DNA of 43,222 nucleotides from Branchiostoma floridae (lineage: Eukaryota; Chordata; Leptocardii; Amphioxiformes; Branchiostomatidae). How positions within the stretch are numbered: the stretch's first letter is position 1; every line of letters begins with the position of its first letter. The notes under the pieces are model-generated. The model saw only the letters and a program-made list of their open reading frames with translations. It made no database searches and had not been told where the DNA came from. Positions 25,001 to 33,864 of this stretch are shown piece by piece. The stretch lies in assembly GCF_000003815.2 (NCBI RefSeq), contig NC_049980.1, forward strand, positions 3,466,173-3,509,394. Reading direction: 5' to 3'. Position numbers and translations under genes: made by a program.

Positions 25001-28000
25001 ACAACCTCTTGATACAGGATGTCACCGAACTCGTCAGCTACGTTGTGAACAGTTGCCGCCTCGGCCAGAGGACCAGCTACCACAATGTCGTCAGTGGTGA
25101 ACTATAGATTGATTAAATAAATTGATTGATTAAACTTCCTTCATCCTTCCCAGTTTCCTGTTGCAAGGTCTGCAACTAAAACGCCCCTGCAGTTCTAAAG
25201 AAAGCCGTTGGAGCGCGCAGACTTATGTCATTTCTTTCTGAGCTATCTGTCGCGTAAAGATCGTGATCTCTCTCTCTCTTTCTGTCTCTCTCTCTCTCTG
25301 TCTCTCTCTGAGGCTACTAAAACACCCGTATGTGTGCAAAATAAGGCTAGACATGAGATACTCGCACCGTTTACCGTTTAATAAACCCTACTTTTCGTGC
25401 AGTTTCAACATTAACTTCAACGTTGTCCAAATGTACACGCAATGATTTTTTTAGGTGCAAATTAATATTTCACTTACTTTCTTGATGTTGAGGTGATGTT
25501 CATTTGTAGCTCGCACCAGGTTGGAAAGCCCCTTAGCTTCGGTCGGGCTGAAGACTTTAACTATGCGATGGACGTACAACTGTGGATAGAAACACAGAAC
25601 ATTGAAACATTGTCAAGTTTAACCATGCTTTTCACCCAGACAAGCCCAATCGTGTGATGTTTCAGAAAATCTGTAAATAGTTCAACGTACATCTACGGAA
25701 GTAATAGGAAGTGTAAATCCTAATATGTCATACCACCGCGAAATATTAATTTTCCATTATGTCTTGTTTCATTGCAGTTCAATGATCACGCAAGTAAGGT
25801 TTTCATTAACTTGTGTAAAGTCGGACACCGTACCAAGTCAGTCAGTTCACTGTTATTTTCAGATATGTGTGGATGCTCAATAATCCATTCATATCAATAA
25901 TAGATATATTATGTATATTTGTATATTCCTGTCACTATACGTTGAACCTGACTAGCATATGGAAAACATGTCACTAACAGAACACAAGCCGGCTTGCCGG
26001 CAGACCATAAACAATGTCCTTCCATGACCAAGTAATCGCTTCTAGAAATGTACTGAACCATTTGACCTTCTACTGTACTGTATTCATGATCATTCCTTCC
26101 TCCCTCCCTCCGGGAGGAATGAATGAATGAATGAACTTTATTGCACGACATTTGTACATGGTACCATTGTAAGGCAACGGTGATAAGTTAATCAATACAA
26201 TGACTCGTCTAAGATCTATAACTACATACATGTATAGTACAGGAATGTGAACATAAATGGCGCATTGACATAGTGTAATTATAACATACAAGTTAAACAA
26301 GTCGGTCTGTTACTGTACAATAGATTCTCGCTTTTTTAGAGCATTGCAAATGTATTGGCCTAAATACGAAGATATGTAGTCTGGACATGACATAAGTAGA
26401 TTGAAAGTACATGTGTTCGTCTTTGGTAAAGGTGTGCTAGATTTACTTGTGATCATATCCATTAATTTTTGTCTATCTACGCTATATGCAAGGCATGTCA
26501 TTAGAAAATGATACTCATCTTCAATACCATCTTTACATGAAGGACATTGCCTCTGGTTGGCTGGTACATTACGGTACCGACCTTTTTCAATTTCCAAGCA
26601 GTGTGAACTGATTCTTAATTTGGTTATGTTAACAGCAAAAGCTTTATTACGAACTGACGAAAGGTAATTTTCAAGTGTGAATTGACTTTTGATTTGGGAA
26701 TAAGTTTTTAGTTTGTTACAACTCTTTACTTCTTGTCGCCATCCAGAGAGAAATGCGTCTTTAAGACGTTCTTTGAATATGTTTCCAAAGTGTTTGGCAT
26801 CAACGGCAGGGTTTAACCAAACACTTTGGAAACCATTCCTGCACAAAATGTCCTGAACATGTATGATCCAATCTAGTTCTTGTTCAACTGCTGTGTCATA
26901 TGCCTTTTTTTACAATTCTATCATTGGGTAGAGTACGTAGTCTAAGCCAGTATTTGATAAGTTGTGTTTGTGTGTCAATATACAAAGGGAACATTCCTAA
27001 TTCGCCTCTAATGGCGGCGTTTACAGAGCCTCTTGGGACACAGAGTAGCATTTTGCAATAGTTAAGCAGAACATGTTCTAAGTCAGGTATATCATAGGAA
27101 ATGGTAGGCTGTTCTAATAAAATATTTCTATTAGCTAGTGTTTTAGAGTTATACAGAACATTCAACTTATCTTTGTATTTCTTAAAACGCACTAGGACAG
27201 GACGACAAGTTACTGTATCTGATTTCTTTCCAGTACGGGCAACCTTGAGAGCTATATCCTGTACGTTTGATCCCAAGATCGGGGACAGGATATTACAAAC
27301 TTTCTCCCTAATGTTTTCATTTGGACATTCTTGTATATTATTCAAAGTTAAATCTCTGCATTTAACATTGGTTCCTAGTAGCTCACTACAATACAGTAAA
27401 ATAGGTCTGCGGGTCGATCAACTTGAAAGGGGGGGGGGGGGGGTTGGTGTGCAAACAATTTTATTTTTAATTTTCAGTTTAATTTGGACATTAATCAAAA
27501 TAGATTTTATTGTTTTCCATATTGTAAGTAATCCAATGTTTTTCTAAGATAGTAAACATTTTCTTTAAACAATGAAACGCGCACTAACGATGTTAATAGA
27601 GGAAGCCATCCCCCTGCCATGCCTGTACTGGTAGGTAAGTGTGCAGTTATTAGAATAACTGCACACTTACTGATAGGTTAGTGTGCAGTTATTCTAATAT
27701 TAAACTGCACACCTACTGATAGGTTAGTGTGCAGTTATTCTAATAACTGCACACTTGTGACATTACGGCCTGATACCCCATAGGAAATGGGGGCCTCTGA
27801 TTGGCCAACTCCATCTGGCTATATGATAATTACGGTTGATGAATAATCAACTGTACCAAATATGAACCCCACTCTTTATCACTACCGCAGCTTTGACCAT
27901 TTGACCTTTATCTCATGACACGTCTGTGCTGAGCCGTGCCTAAATGTATCGTATGGAAATTACACACAAACATGCGGACAAACAAACAGTTCTTTAGGGC

Positions 28001-28120
28001 AAGAATGGATGGATCACTTTAGTGACATAGCTAACAACGCAGTCCTAAAAGTAAAGTATTGTCATACATGTATACATAAATCATAGATATTGTTAAATGA
28101 TGAAATTCCAAATGCATTAT

Positions 28121-28161
<41 letters not shown>

Positions 28162-31100
28162 CGATTGTTAATCAAACAGTTAAAAACGAAGTGAAGTCAA
28201 TATTGCCGTGAAGGAGATGTTGGAGGGTCATCGAAAAGTTGGGTCTTGAAAAATATAGTTTTCAATTTAAAAAAAATGATATTTAGCCATTCACTAACCT
28301 AATGAAAATATCATGTACACGTCATACTTTCTTTGACTCCAAAGGCAGGCTCATTGTTCCCGTGTACGTGTTCCCACGCAATGCTGCATTCTGGACAATG
28401 TGTCTGCGAACCTCGGAGTCTGTTGGAATCCCGTTCTTCTGCTACAAAGAAAAGTGGATGATCAATGGATGTAGTAAGCTTGTATTGACTTCGTCTTCAG
28501 TTGAATAAAGATCTTAGAATTGTCGTCACCTCATGCCAAAATGAATTGATTATATGGAGGACATCCAAATTTCAATCTGTACCTTAAAAATAAAAGTGTA
28601 CGTTAGATCGTACACAGAATCTGCAATGACCACATGATGCAACAACTATGGAAAAATGGATACTAAGGTCGTAGCATGTCTCTTTTCCTCTCATAAAACG
28701 TTCTTATTTTATCCGAAAATTTCTCCATTCTGAACATGTTGGTCCTGGCGCAATTGAAGGTTTGCACACTATTAGGTGTACTGATCGACGAGTTCTTTTT
28801 TTTAATTTTCATCAGCTATTGTGTGCCTAGACGATGCCATCCATGTAATGGATCCATGGAGTCAAAGTCGCCCAACACATGCCATATTAATTAAAAGTTA
28901 GCATTACCTTTTTAGCTATACGTAACTTTTCAGTCGCCTTCTTTGGGTACATGGTCGGCTTTGTTGCCCGGAAGACGACTTCGTCTCGCTGGTTGACCAG
29001 GACGTGAGAGCTGGTCACTATGGAGTATTTCCCGCTTCTTCCTGCCTCCTCCACGCTGTCCAGAGAGAAGTAAGCTCTGATGGTGTCTCCTTCGGCTACA
29101 GGTCTCAGCTGCACCGCGTTAGAGATGCCGAGACCGAAGCGACCGATTTCGGAAGACCTGTCATTAAATATGTGTTAGGTATATAAGGGAACGTCTGCTC
29201 TATGAAAGAATGTCCACACTGAGTCGTGCCTTGTGTGAGACTCATTTGGGGACATCCGGGTCCCTCTTTTATCGGGTCTAGTCCTTGCTCTAATTCGCAG
29301 CAGATGTCACAATACAATACTGCCATGGGCTAACTGGCCACACATGGCCTATCGTAACACCCCTTCCCCCATGGTACACGAGCGCCCACGTCGTCTCAGA
29401 TCTAGACAAATGTGTCATATCTAAAGGTTCAAGTCTAGGCTAGGTATATGTCGCTACTGATTATTACAAGTGCTGCAACTAGGACTCTACTGAACAGAAC
29501 TATTTTGGAAGTAAAAGAAAGGAGATCGGCTTACTTTGACACAGCTAAGGACAGCGCCAAGGTCGCGAGTAGATGAAACGGAGGTTGGATTCCCGGAAGG
29601 CCCATCTGCCTTGCCGCCACATCATCACTGTTCAGCCTCCTGGTGTTGAGAAATGACGAGTTCCATACTGCACACCATGACGAATCCAAGGTCACGGGTA
29701 CGATACCGGGGGTCCATTCTCCTCCGTTCATAGGGTTAGCTGAGAGTCCGCCTTTTCGCTGTAATGGCGTAACGGTGCCCATATCTTCCGCCGGTTTGGT
29801 ATTTCTACTTACAGATGATTCTAACGCCTTGATCTTGCTGTGTGTCTCCAGAATGTGAGAGGCGCTGGGGAGATGAGGAGGCCCGATGAACTGTCGGTGT
29901 TCTTGAGCTGATCGCTGGTAGATTCTTACTCCCGCCGTGACTTGTTCGGCCCAGTCTATCTCTTGTCGTGTGGGAGAATATAGCTGGTTTACATATGGAA
30001 CCAGCGATGGATGTACCACGATCATTCCTATTGGAAGACATTAACATTGCGCATGAATTGACCAGTGAGTGGAATATAGTCATCGGCAACTGTTTTCATG
30101 GCTTCAGTTTCCAGTGTATTCCTTAGAACGGTTTCTTGTGTATTCCTTGGAACGGTTTCCGGTGTATTCTTTCCCGTTGCAAGGGATTTCGGCGCTCAAC
30201 GTAAAATGCTTCCAAAAACGCAGGCATGGGACAGTGAAGAAAATGGTGTTTGATGCTATTTTTGTGCCGATTGTAAGAAAATATAATTTCCCTTACTTTT
30301 CCATGGGTGGTTTTTGGGGGCATTTTGTTTTGAATGCCGAAAGCGCTCATATCAGATGCACAAGCAGTATCATAGATAAAGACAGGGAGAGAGAGAGAGA
30401 GAGGAGGGGAAAAGGATGGACAAAAGAAGACGAAGAAGAGAGGGGGGGGGGGGGAGTTATTTATTACCGTCAAATCCCAGAATCTTTCCCATCGTAACGT
30501 CACGCTCCAAACGGGGGAAGTTGTCCAGGTAGCTAACGCCGTCCAGCGCAAGTATTCCAGCAGCTCTCGCAGCGTGGAGAACATCGCGCATAAAAGAATG
30601 TACAATGGGACTGCTCAGAGGGGGCTTCCGGAAACACGCAGCTATGTCTGCACGTCCATTTATAAGCGCCGACATTCGTGGGGATGCCTGTAAAGGTACA
30701 AGAGTATGCCTAGTTCTTCATCACGTAGCATTCCACAGTTATCTAGTCAGTCTGTCCTGTACGTGATACATGAAACATACATGGCAACACATAACACAAT
30801 ACTAGTACAATCAACGTGTAAATAATACTGCTTCTCAAAAGCCAGATTCACGTAGTGATTCCAGAAATGGCTTGCTTTCCAGACGCGTGATCCTGCTAAT
30901 ACTTGACGTCAGCAATTGGTCAAACGTGCCCGGAAGTTTATAACGCCCATCGTCTCTGTTCAGTGATGGCATTGAATCACTGGACCGTACCGTCTTACAT
31001 GACACTCAACAGGGCCACTTTGTAAGAGGCATAAAGGAAGCCATATACATCAGGGCACTTCAGCCATCACTGAACAGAGGCGGTGGGCGTTATAAACTTC

Positions 31101-32023
31101 CGGGCACGTTTGACCAATTGTTGACGTCACGTATCCACAAAATCACGTGTCTATAACTCTCGCGAGTTTGAGTTGTGAAGTGATTGATCATCAGTATTGA
31201 TCCTGAAAAAGGCTACAGTGGTCTTTGAAAATTCGATCCGTGTATAGTTTTGTGTTGGAAGAAGTTTAGCATTGTACAATACTACCAATACAGATTAGCT
31301 AATGTAATTGTTACCTAGTAACCTTAATGTTGAATAACTGCCACCTATGATACAAAGATAAGCGAAGCCTATAAGAACATGACTTATAGTTCTAAAGGAA
31401 AATGTGTTCTTTTATCTAAGAATTACCTTTGCAATGGCCGGTGCGTGCCACAGCGCTTCTAAAGTCTCCAATATGGGGATGATCTTGCAGTGGCCGCGAG
31501 GCAAGCTGTTCTTTTTCTCCAACTCGGAGAAGATTCTGTCGACTTTCTTCATGTCGTCAGGAGAAGTGATCTTTGGTACAATAAAGCCCGTTAGATCAGG
31601 GTGGCAGAGGGCGTCTACTTCTTTCAGCAGTCTGGTTTCGTCACTGATGTCATTGATGCGTACGTACACAGTATGGCCGCGGAATATTCCGCTCTTCATG
31701 GTCTCAGCATACAGCTTCAGAGCAGAATCTTTCTGTCCTTTCGGTATCGCATCTTCCAAATCCATGATGTATGCGTCAGCCCTGGCTCTGCTGTACTGTT
31801 GTAAGCTTTCGGGTGAATTCTTCAGGAACAGCACGGACCTCATGAGCGGGGTGGCTATCGATGACCGTTCCCTGCACTGGGCCAGGCATGCGCTAGGAGG
31901 CGTTTTCCATTGGCGTGCCAACAGCACCATCTTGCGGAGACTGCTGTACTGCATCAGTCTTGGAATGAGCGCCATTGTTGAACAACACCTGTTTAGAAGG
32001 AGAAAAACACGTGTACAGTTCAT
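21957..32023 (-). CDS. CitE/CLYBL-like lyase fused to MaoC-like hot-dog domains, ten exons, 738 residues
   Basis: Ten exons join in phase: 32023-31427, 30687-30468, 30027-29535, 29157-28908, 28438-28328, 25579-25478, 25101-24970, 24295-24235, 23228-23104, 22082-21957. Residues 1-55 are Arg/Ser/Leu-rich without acids, like a mitochondrial leader. Residues ~59-315 form a CitE (HpcH/HpaI aldolase superfamily) domain: MDLEDAIP at 87-94, VRIN with R122, IPILETLEA with E186, GRADIAACF with D213, VVHPS and SPTRQEIDWAE. Human CLYBL cleaves citramalyl-CoA to acetyl-CoA and pyruvate. Residues ~375-510 (GLPGIQPPFHLLATLALSLA, RPVAEGDTIRAYFSL, HVLVNQRDEVVFRAT) resemble a MaoC dehydratase hot-dog without a clear catalytic Asp/His pair. 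Residues 520-738 look like another hot-dog half. Combined activity is inferred. Confidence 0.85.
22166..22407. mobile_element. TIR MITE in the last intron of the CitE-fusion gene
   Basis: Arms of ~85 bp: CTCTTTCACAGAGGTCAGAA and onward pairs with TTTTGACCTCTGTAAAAGAG, continuing through GGTAATATGTCAAA and GGTAAGGCCCCGAAATTG. About 242 bp with no coding capacity. Target duplication not clear. Confidence 0.8.
22420..23103. other. Intron DNA, no gene seen
   Basis: AT-rich remainder of intron 9 of the CitE-fusion gene. Nothing recognised apart from ACCATATATGGT at 22846-22857. Confidence 0.4.
23104..23228 (-). CDS. CitE-fusion exon 9
   Basis: 125 bases, acceptor TACCAG, donor GTAAAG. Encodes LEEVTVRTLGIKNLDVDELM and FPVRLFCGANMK, completing the predicted sheet of the C-terminal region. 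Confidence 0.84.
23455..23951. mobile_element. TIR MITE, 497 bp, Harbinger-like
   Basis: Terminal repeats GGCCACAGCAAGTAAATTTT and onward for ~33 bp, perfectly inverted at the right end, flanked by TAA at 23452-23454 and 23952-23954. A 3-bp TAA/TTA duplication suggests the PIF/Harbinger superfamily. No transposase frame. Located in intron 8 of the CitE-fusion gene. Confidence 0.82.
24070..24145 (+). mobile_element. LINE 3' tail fragment
   Basis: GGCCAGGTGCAAATGAGGTC followed by TTCATTCATTCATT, matching the tail at 10480-10526. Only the last few tens of bases are recognisable. Confidence 0.5.
24235..24295 (-). CDS. CitE-fusion exon 8
   Basis: 61 bases, acceptor TTTACAG, donor GTGAGT. Encodes EDMIGSVSFIHSIQQLKENP, phase 0 in and 1 out. 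Confidence 0.82.
24296..24969. other. Intron DNA, no gene seen
   Basis: Intron 7 of the CitE-fusion gene. AT-rich, unique-looking. Confidence 0.4.
24970..25101 (-). CDS. CitE-fusion exon 7: hot-dog-like helix
   Basis: 44 codons, acceptor CTATAG, donor GTAGGA. Encodes IVVAGPLAEAATVHNVADEF then EVVEASNVNRVN, compatible with the central helix and following strand of a hot-dog fold. Confidence 0.84.
25261..25312. repeat. (CT)n microsatellite
   Basis: Pyrimidine tract CTCTCTCTCTCTTTCTGTCTC on the + strand, intron 6 of the CitE-fusion gene. Confidence 0.9.
25478..25579 (-). CDS. CitE-fusion exon 6
   Basis: 34 codons, acceptor CCACAG, donor GTAAGT. Encodes VKVFSPTEAKGLSNLVRA. A ~2.7-kb intron with a LINE fragment separates it from exon 5. 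Confidence 0.82.
26115..27420 (-). mobile_element. Decayed LINE with most of the reverse transcriptase missing
   Basis: Minus-strand frames at 27345-26896 and 26846-26310 belong to one element. The second encodes a C-terminal retrotransposon zinc motif (CPSCKDGIEDEYHFLMTC). The first joins a segment resembling the RRM-like domain of L1-type ORF1 (RPVLVRFKKYKDKLNVL) directly to a post-polymerase segment (RGELGMFPLYIDTQTQLIKY). The endonuclease and polymerase core are absent. A frame change lies at a 7-T run (26905-26911). The 3' end carries a GAAT tail at 26115-26134. It lies in intron 5 of the CitE-fusion gene. Confidence 0.8.
27424..27443. repeat. Poly-G run
   Basis: A G run of about 17 on the + strand, near the presumed 5' edge of the LINE remnant. 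G-quadruplex potential, and a likely source of assembly error. Confidence 0.85.
27637..27756. repeat. Three consecutive related palindromes
   Basis: AAGTGTGCAGTTATT and its complement form a 32-bp near-perfect palindrome at 27637-27668. Two more variants follow, separated by TACTGATAGGTTA and CTACTGATAGGTTA. Six alternating copies of the same 15-mer arm can pair in many ways. Confidence 0.9.
28124..28156. repeat. (TA)n microsatellite
   Basis: Uninterrupted TA repeat of about 16 units in intron 5 of the CitE-fusion gene. Confidence 0.93.
28328..28438 (-). CDS. CitE-fusion exon 5
   Basis: 37 codons, phase 0-0, donor GTATGA. The acceptor reads TAGCAG, a NAGNAG tandem site that could add one Gln. 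Encodes GIPTDSEVRRHIVQNAAL. Reading through the donor gives an immediate TGA, which would end the protein early if the intron were retained. Confidence 0.82.
28908..29157 (-). CDS. CitE-fusion exon 4: MaoC-like hot-dog core
   Basis: Acceptor ATGACAG, donor GTAATG. Encodes LRPVAEGDTIRAYFSLDSV and SSHVLVNQRDEVVFRAT, strands typical of MaoC-type enzymes (RPVxxGDTI...V.NQ..E.V). Confidence 0.9.
29535..30027 (-). CDS. CitE-fusion exon 3: end of lyase, linker, start of hot-dog
   Basis: Acceptor CCAATAG, donor GTAAGC, 493 bases. Encodes MIVVHPSLVPYVNQLYSP and EIDWAEQV (the IHPxQ...SP...WA signature), a ~60-residue low-conservation linker, then the start of the MaoC-like domain. The fusion junction lies inside this single exon. 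Confidence 0.88.
30380..30454. repeat. (GA)n tract and poly-G run
   Basis: Purine-rich low-complexity DNA with a 13-G run, beginning about 14 bases after the donor of CitE-fusion exon 2. Confidence 0.9.
30468..30687 (-). CDS. CitE-fusion exon 2
   Basis: Acceptor TTTACAG, donor GTAATA, phase 0 in and 1 out. Encodes MSALINGRADIAACF, the position of the GxxDL/GGEDF metal-ligand loop, and GILALDGVSYLDNF, like the AIDLVYIDF strand of CLYBL. Confidence 0.9.
30905..31128. mobile_element. Fold-back element with ~72-bp arms
   Basis: CAATTGGTCAAACGTGCCCG and the following ~50 bases, through CTCTGTTCAGTGATGG, are inverted at 31056-31128 with few differences. The spacer is about 80 bp. Located in intron 1 of the CitE-fusion gene. 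TGACGTCA occurs at both outer ends. Confidence 0.82.
31427..32023 (-). CDS. CitE-fusion exon 1: leader and first half of the lyase domain
   Basis: Runs from ATG (32023) to donor GTAATT. Met1 is the first in-frame ATG. Met17 (31975), starting MALIPRLMQYSSLRKM, is an equally good start and looks more like a mitochondrial presequence. Carries the LEDA, VRIN and PILET motifs of the CitE family. Confidence 0.88.
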
Positions 32024-32110
32024 ACCCGTCTATAGCACCCGCGCAAGGGACTGGAGAAATGTCGCCACTAAAGACAGGTGGCCACTGTAGAGAAAATGTT
32101 GATCAATTGA

Positions 32111-33312
32111 TGTTGTATCCAACTTTCGTCAGTATCTAACTTTCGTAATATGCCGAATCCTGGATATCCAGGAATCGTCCTGAGCAGAAGGACGATTCCT
32201 GGATATCCAGAAATCGTCGCAAACAGGACGTTTCCTGGATAGATGACGGTGTTTATCCAGAACGTGTACGTGGGGGTGGAGCTTCTTGTTTTCGAGGGAG
32301 GAGACTATGCGGAGGGCGGGGGCATGTTGTTTTCGTCAGAAAGTCGCCATCTTTGTATCTCCCCGCAAGAAGATCGTGTAGTTTATTCTGTTGATCCTGG
32401 TGTTACAGAACTTAAACGAATGTTGATAATGATACTTTGATGTTTACATGTTACTTACGTATCAGGCCCAAAATGCTTTTTGCGTAATGGCAGTCAAGAT
32501 GGGATAAAGTTACTGTTGTTTTCCGTATAGTGACACATTCACGGTAACGTGTTAATAGCATCCAGATGGCGTCCCTTTGTCACACAAGGCCTGGTCCACA
32601 TCCTGGATATCCAGGAAACGGCTTGAACAGGAGGACGCTTCCTGGATATCCAGAAAACGGCTTGAACAGGCTCAGGACGAATCCTGGATATCCAGAAAAC
32701 GGCTTGAACAGACTCAGGACGAATCCTGGATATCCAGAAAACGGCTTGAACAGACTCAGGACGAATCCTGGATATCCAGAAAACGGCCTGAACAGGAGGA
32801 CGATTCCTGGATATCCAGAAAACGGCCTGAACGCCTGACGAAAATAAGGAATTCTCCCGCCATTTTTTATTTGCGAGCAAGCGGTCACTGTGGGTCACGC
32901 ACGCACCGCAATGGTATCCTGCACCGCGGGTGCCCCGTAATACTCTGAACGCATGTCTAAAGACAACCGTTGTCCACAACGATAGACAATAACAGTCGCA
33001 CGACTATGTTATGTGTTGTGTGTTTGAAGTTGTTTTTCGTGTAGCGTCACATTCTATTTACGTGTTAGTAGCATTCAGATGACGTCCTATCATGGGGAGG
33101 GCAGCGGTCACTTCCGGGTTTTAATCTCTCGCAACTTGAGTCTGTCGAGGTCTCACGAGGTCGACCCATATATGGAAACATGGGCGTGCATAGTAATGTT
33201 TTCTGTACTGTCAATCACCATGATTGACGGCACCGGAAGTACGAATCCTGGATATCTAGTTTTCGTAAGGTTTTTGGACGATTCCTGGAGCCGCCGAAAA
33301 GTAGATGCGACA
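32111..33312 (+). mobile_element. 1.2-kb repeat element, copy 2
   Basis: Nearly identical to 19800-21013 throughout, including the six-unit 42-bp palindromic array at 32598-32830. Flanked by CAATTGA on the left (32104-32110) and CAATTGA overlapping the right end (33311-33317), consistent with a 5-7 bp target duplication. It starts 88 bp upstream of the start codon of the CitE-fusion gene, so it may have displaced or become part of that promoter. Confidence 0.87.
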
Positions 33313-33364
33313 ATTGACCACGAGCAAAAAGTTACACATGTTTTCGCTAGCCACTAATCTTGCT

Positions 33365-33626
33365 TAGCCTCCATAGCAGGCTCTCTATGGCCCTTTTTTG
33401 GCACTTTTGCTTTTGTACCGGGTCGCTGGTGGCTGGCNNNNNNNNNNNNNNNNNNNNNNNNNNNNNNNNNNNNNNNNNNNNNNNNNNNNNNNNNNNNNNN
33501 NNNNNNNNNNNNNNNNNNNNNNNNNNNNNNNNNNNNNAGAGAGGCCAGCAACCAGCGACCCAGTACAAAAAGAAATGGCCAGCAAAAGTGCCAAAAAAGA
33601 CCATAGAGAGCCTGCTATGGAGGCTA
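33365..33626. mobile_element. TIR MITE with 9-bp target duplications, interrupted by a gap
   Basis: TAGCCTCCATAGCAGGCTCT at the left is inverted at the right, and pairing continues for ~75 bp up to the gap. AATCTTGCT flanks both ends (33356-33364 and 33627-33635). A 9-bp duplication is typical of Mutator-like elements. True length unknown because of the gap. Confidence 0.85.
33438..33537. other. Assembly gap, 100 N
   Basis: Exactly 100 N, the usual placeholder for unknown length, between the inverted arms of a MITE. Confidence 1.
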
Positions 33627-33673
33627 AATCTTGCTCACCAAGGAACATTGTCTCGATCGTCTCAGAATTCAAC

Positions 33674-33850
33674 TTAGGCTATGTTGATTTGATTATATAG
33701 ATGGCATCCTCTGGAAACCCCTCAAGTTACTCAGGCGAGCGTGCGAATGAAAAATAGTTGCCTTCATTATGAAATAGTGGTTAGAACCTCTGGGTTATGG
33801 ACCAAACACCCTGCTGTTACACCACACGGCCCCTAATTGGTACTCTCCAA
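33674..33850 (-). repeat. Dispersed repeat with degenerate tRNA-SINE head
   Basis: TTAGGCTATGTTGATTTGAT followed by TATATAGATGGCATC recurs near 42962 and, more degenerate, at 6855. On the minus strand 33780-33832 reads GTGTGGTGTAACAGCAGGGT and GTGTTTGGTCC, similar to the SINE head at 41275-41350. Confidence 0.5.
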
Positions 33851-33864
33851 GCAGAGGTCGAGTC

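Noticed and set aside
28302-28508. + strand frame at 28302-28508
   Set aside because: It overlaps the antisense of exon 5 of the minus-strand CitE-fusion gene, which has phase-consistent splice sites.
31404-32090. + strand 228-codon frame
   Set aside because: Antisense shadow of CitE-fusion exon 1. The minus-strand frame carries all CitE family motifs.
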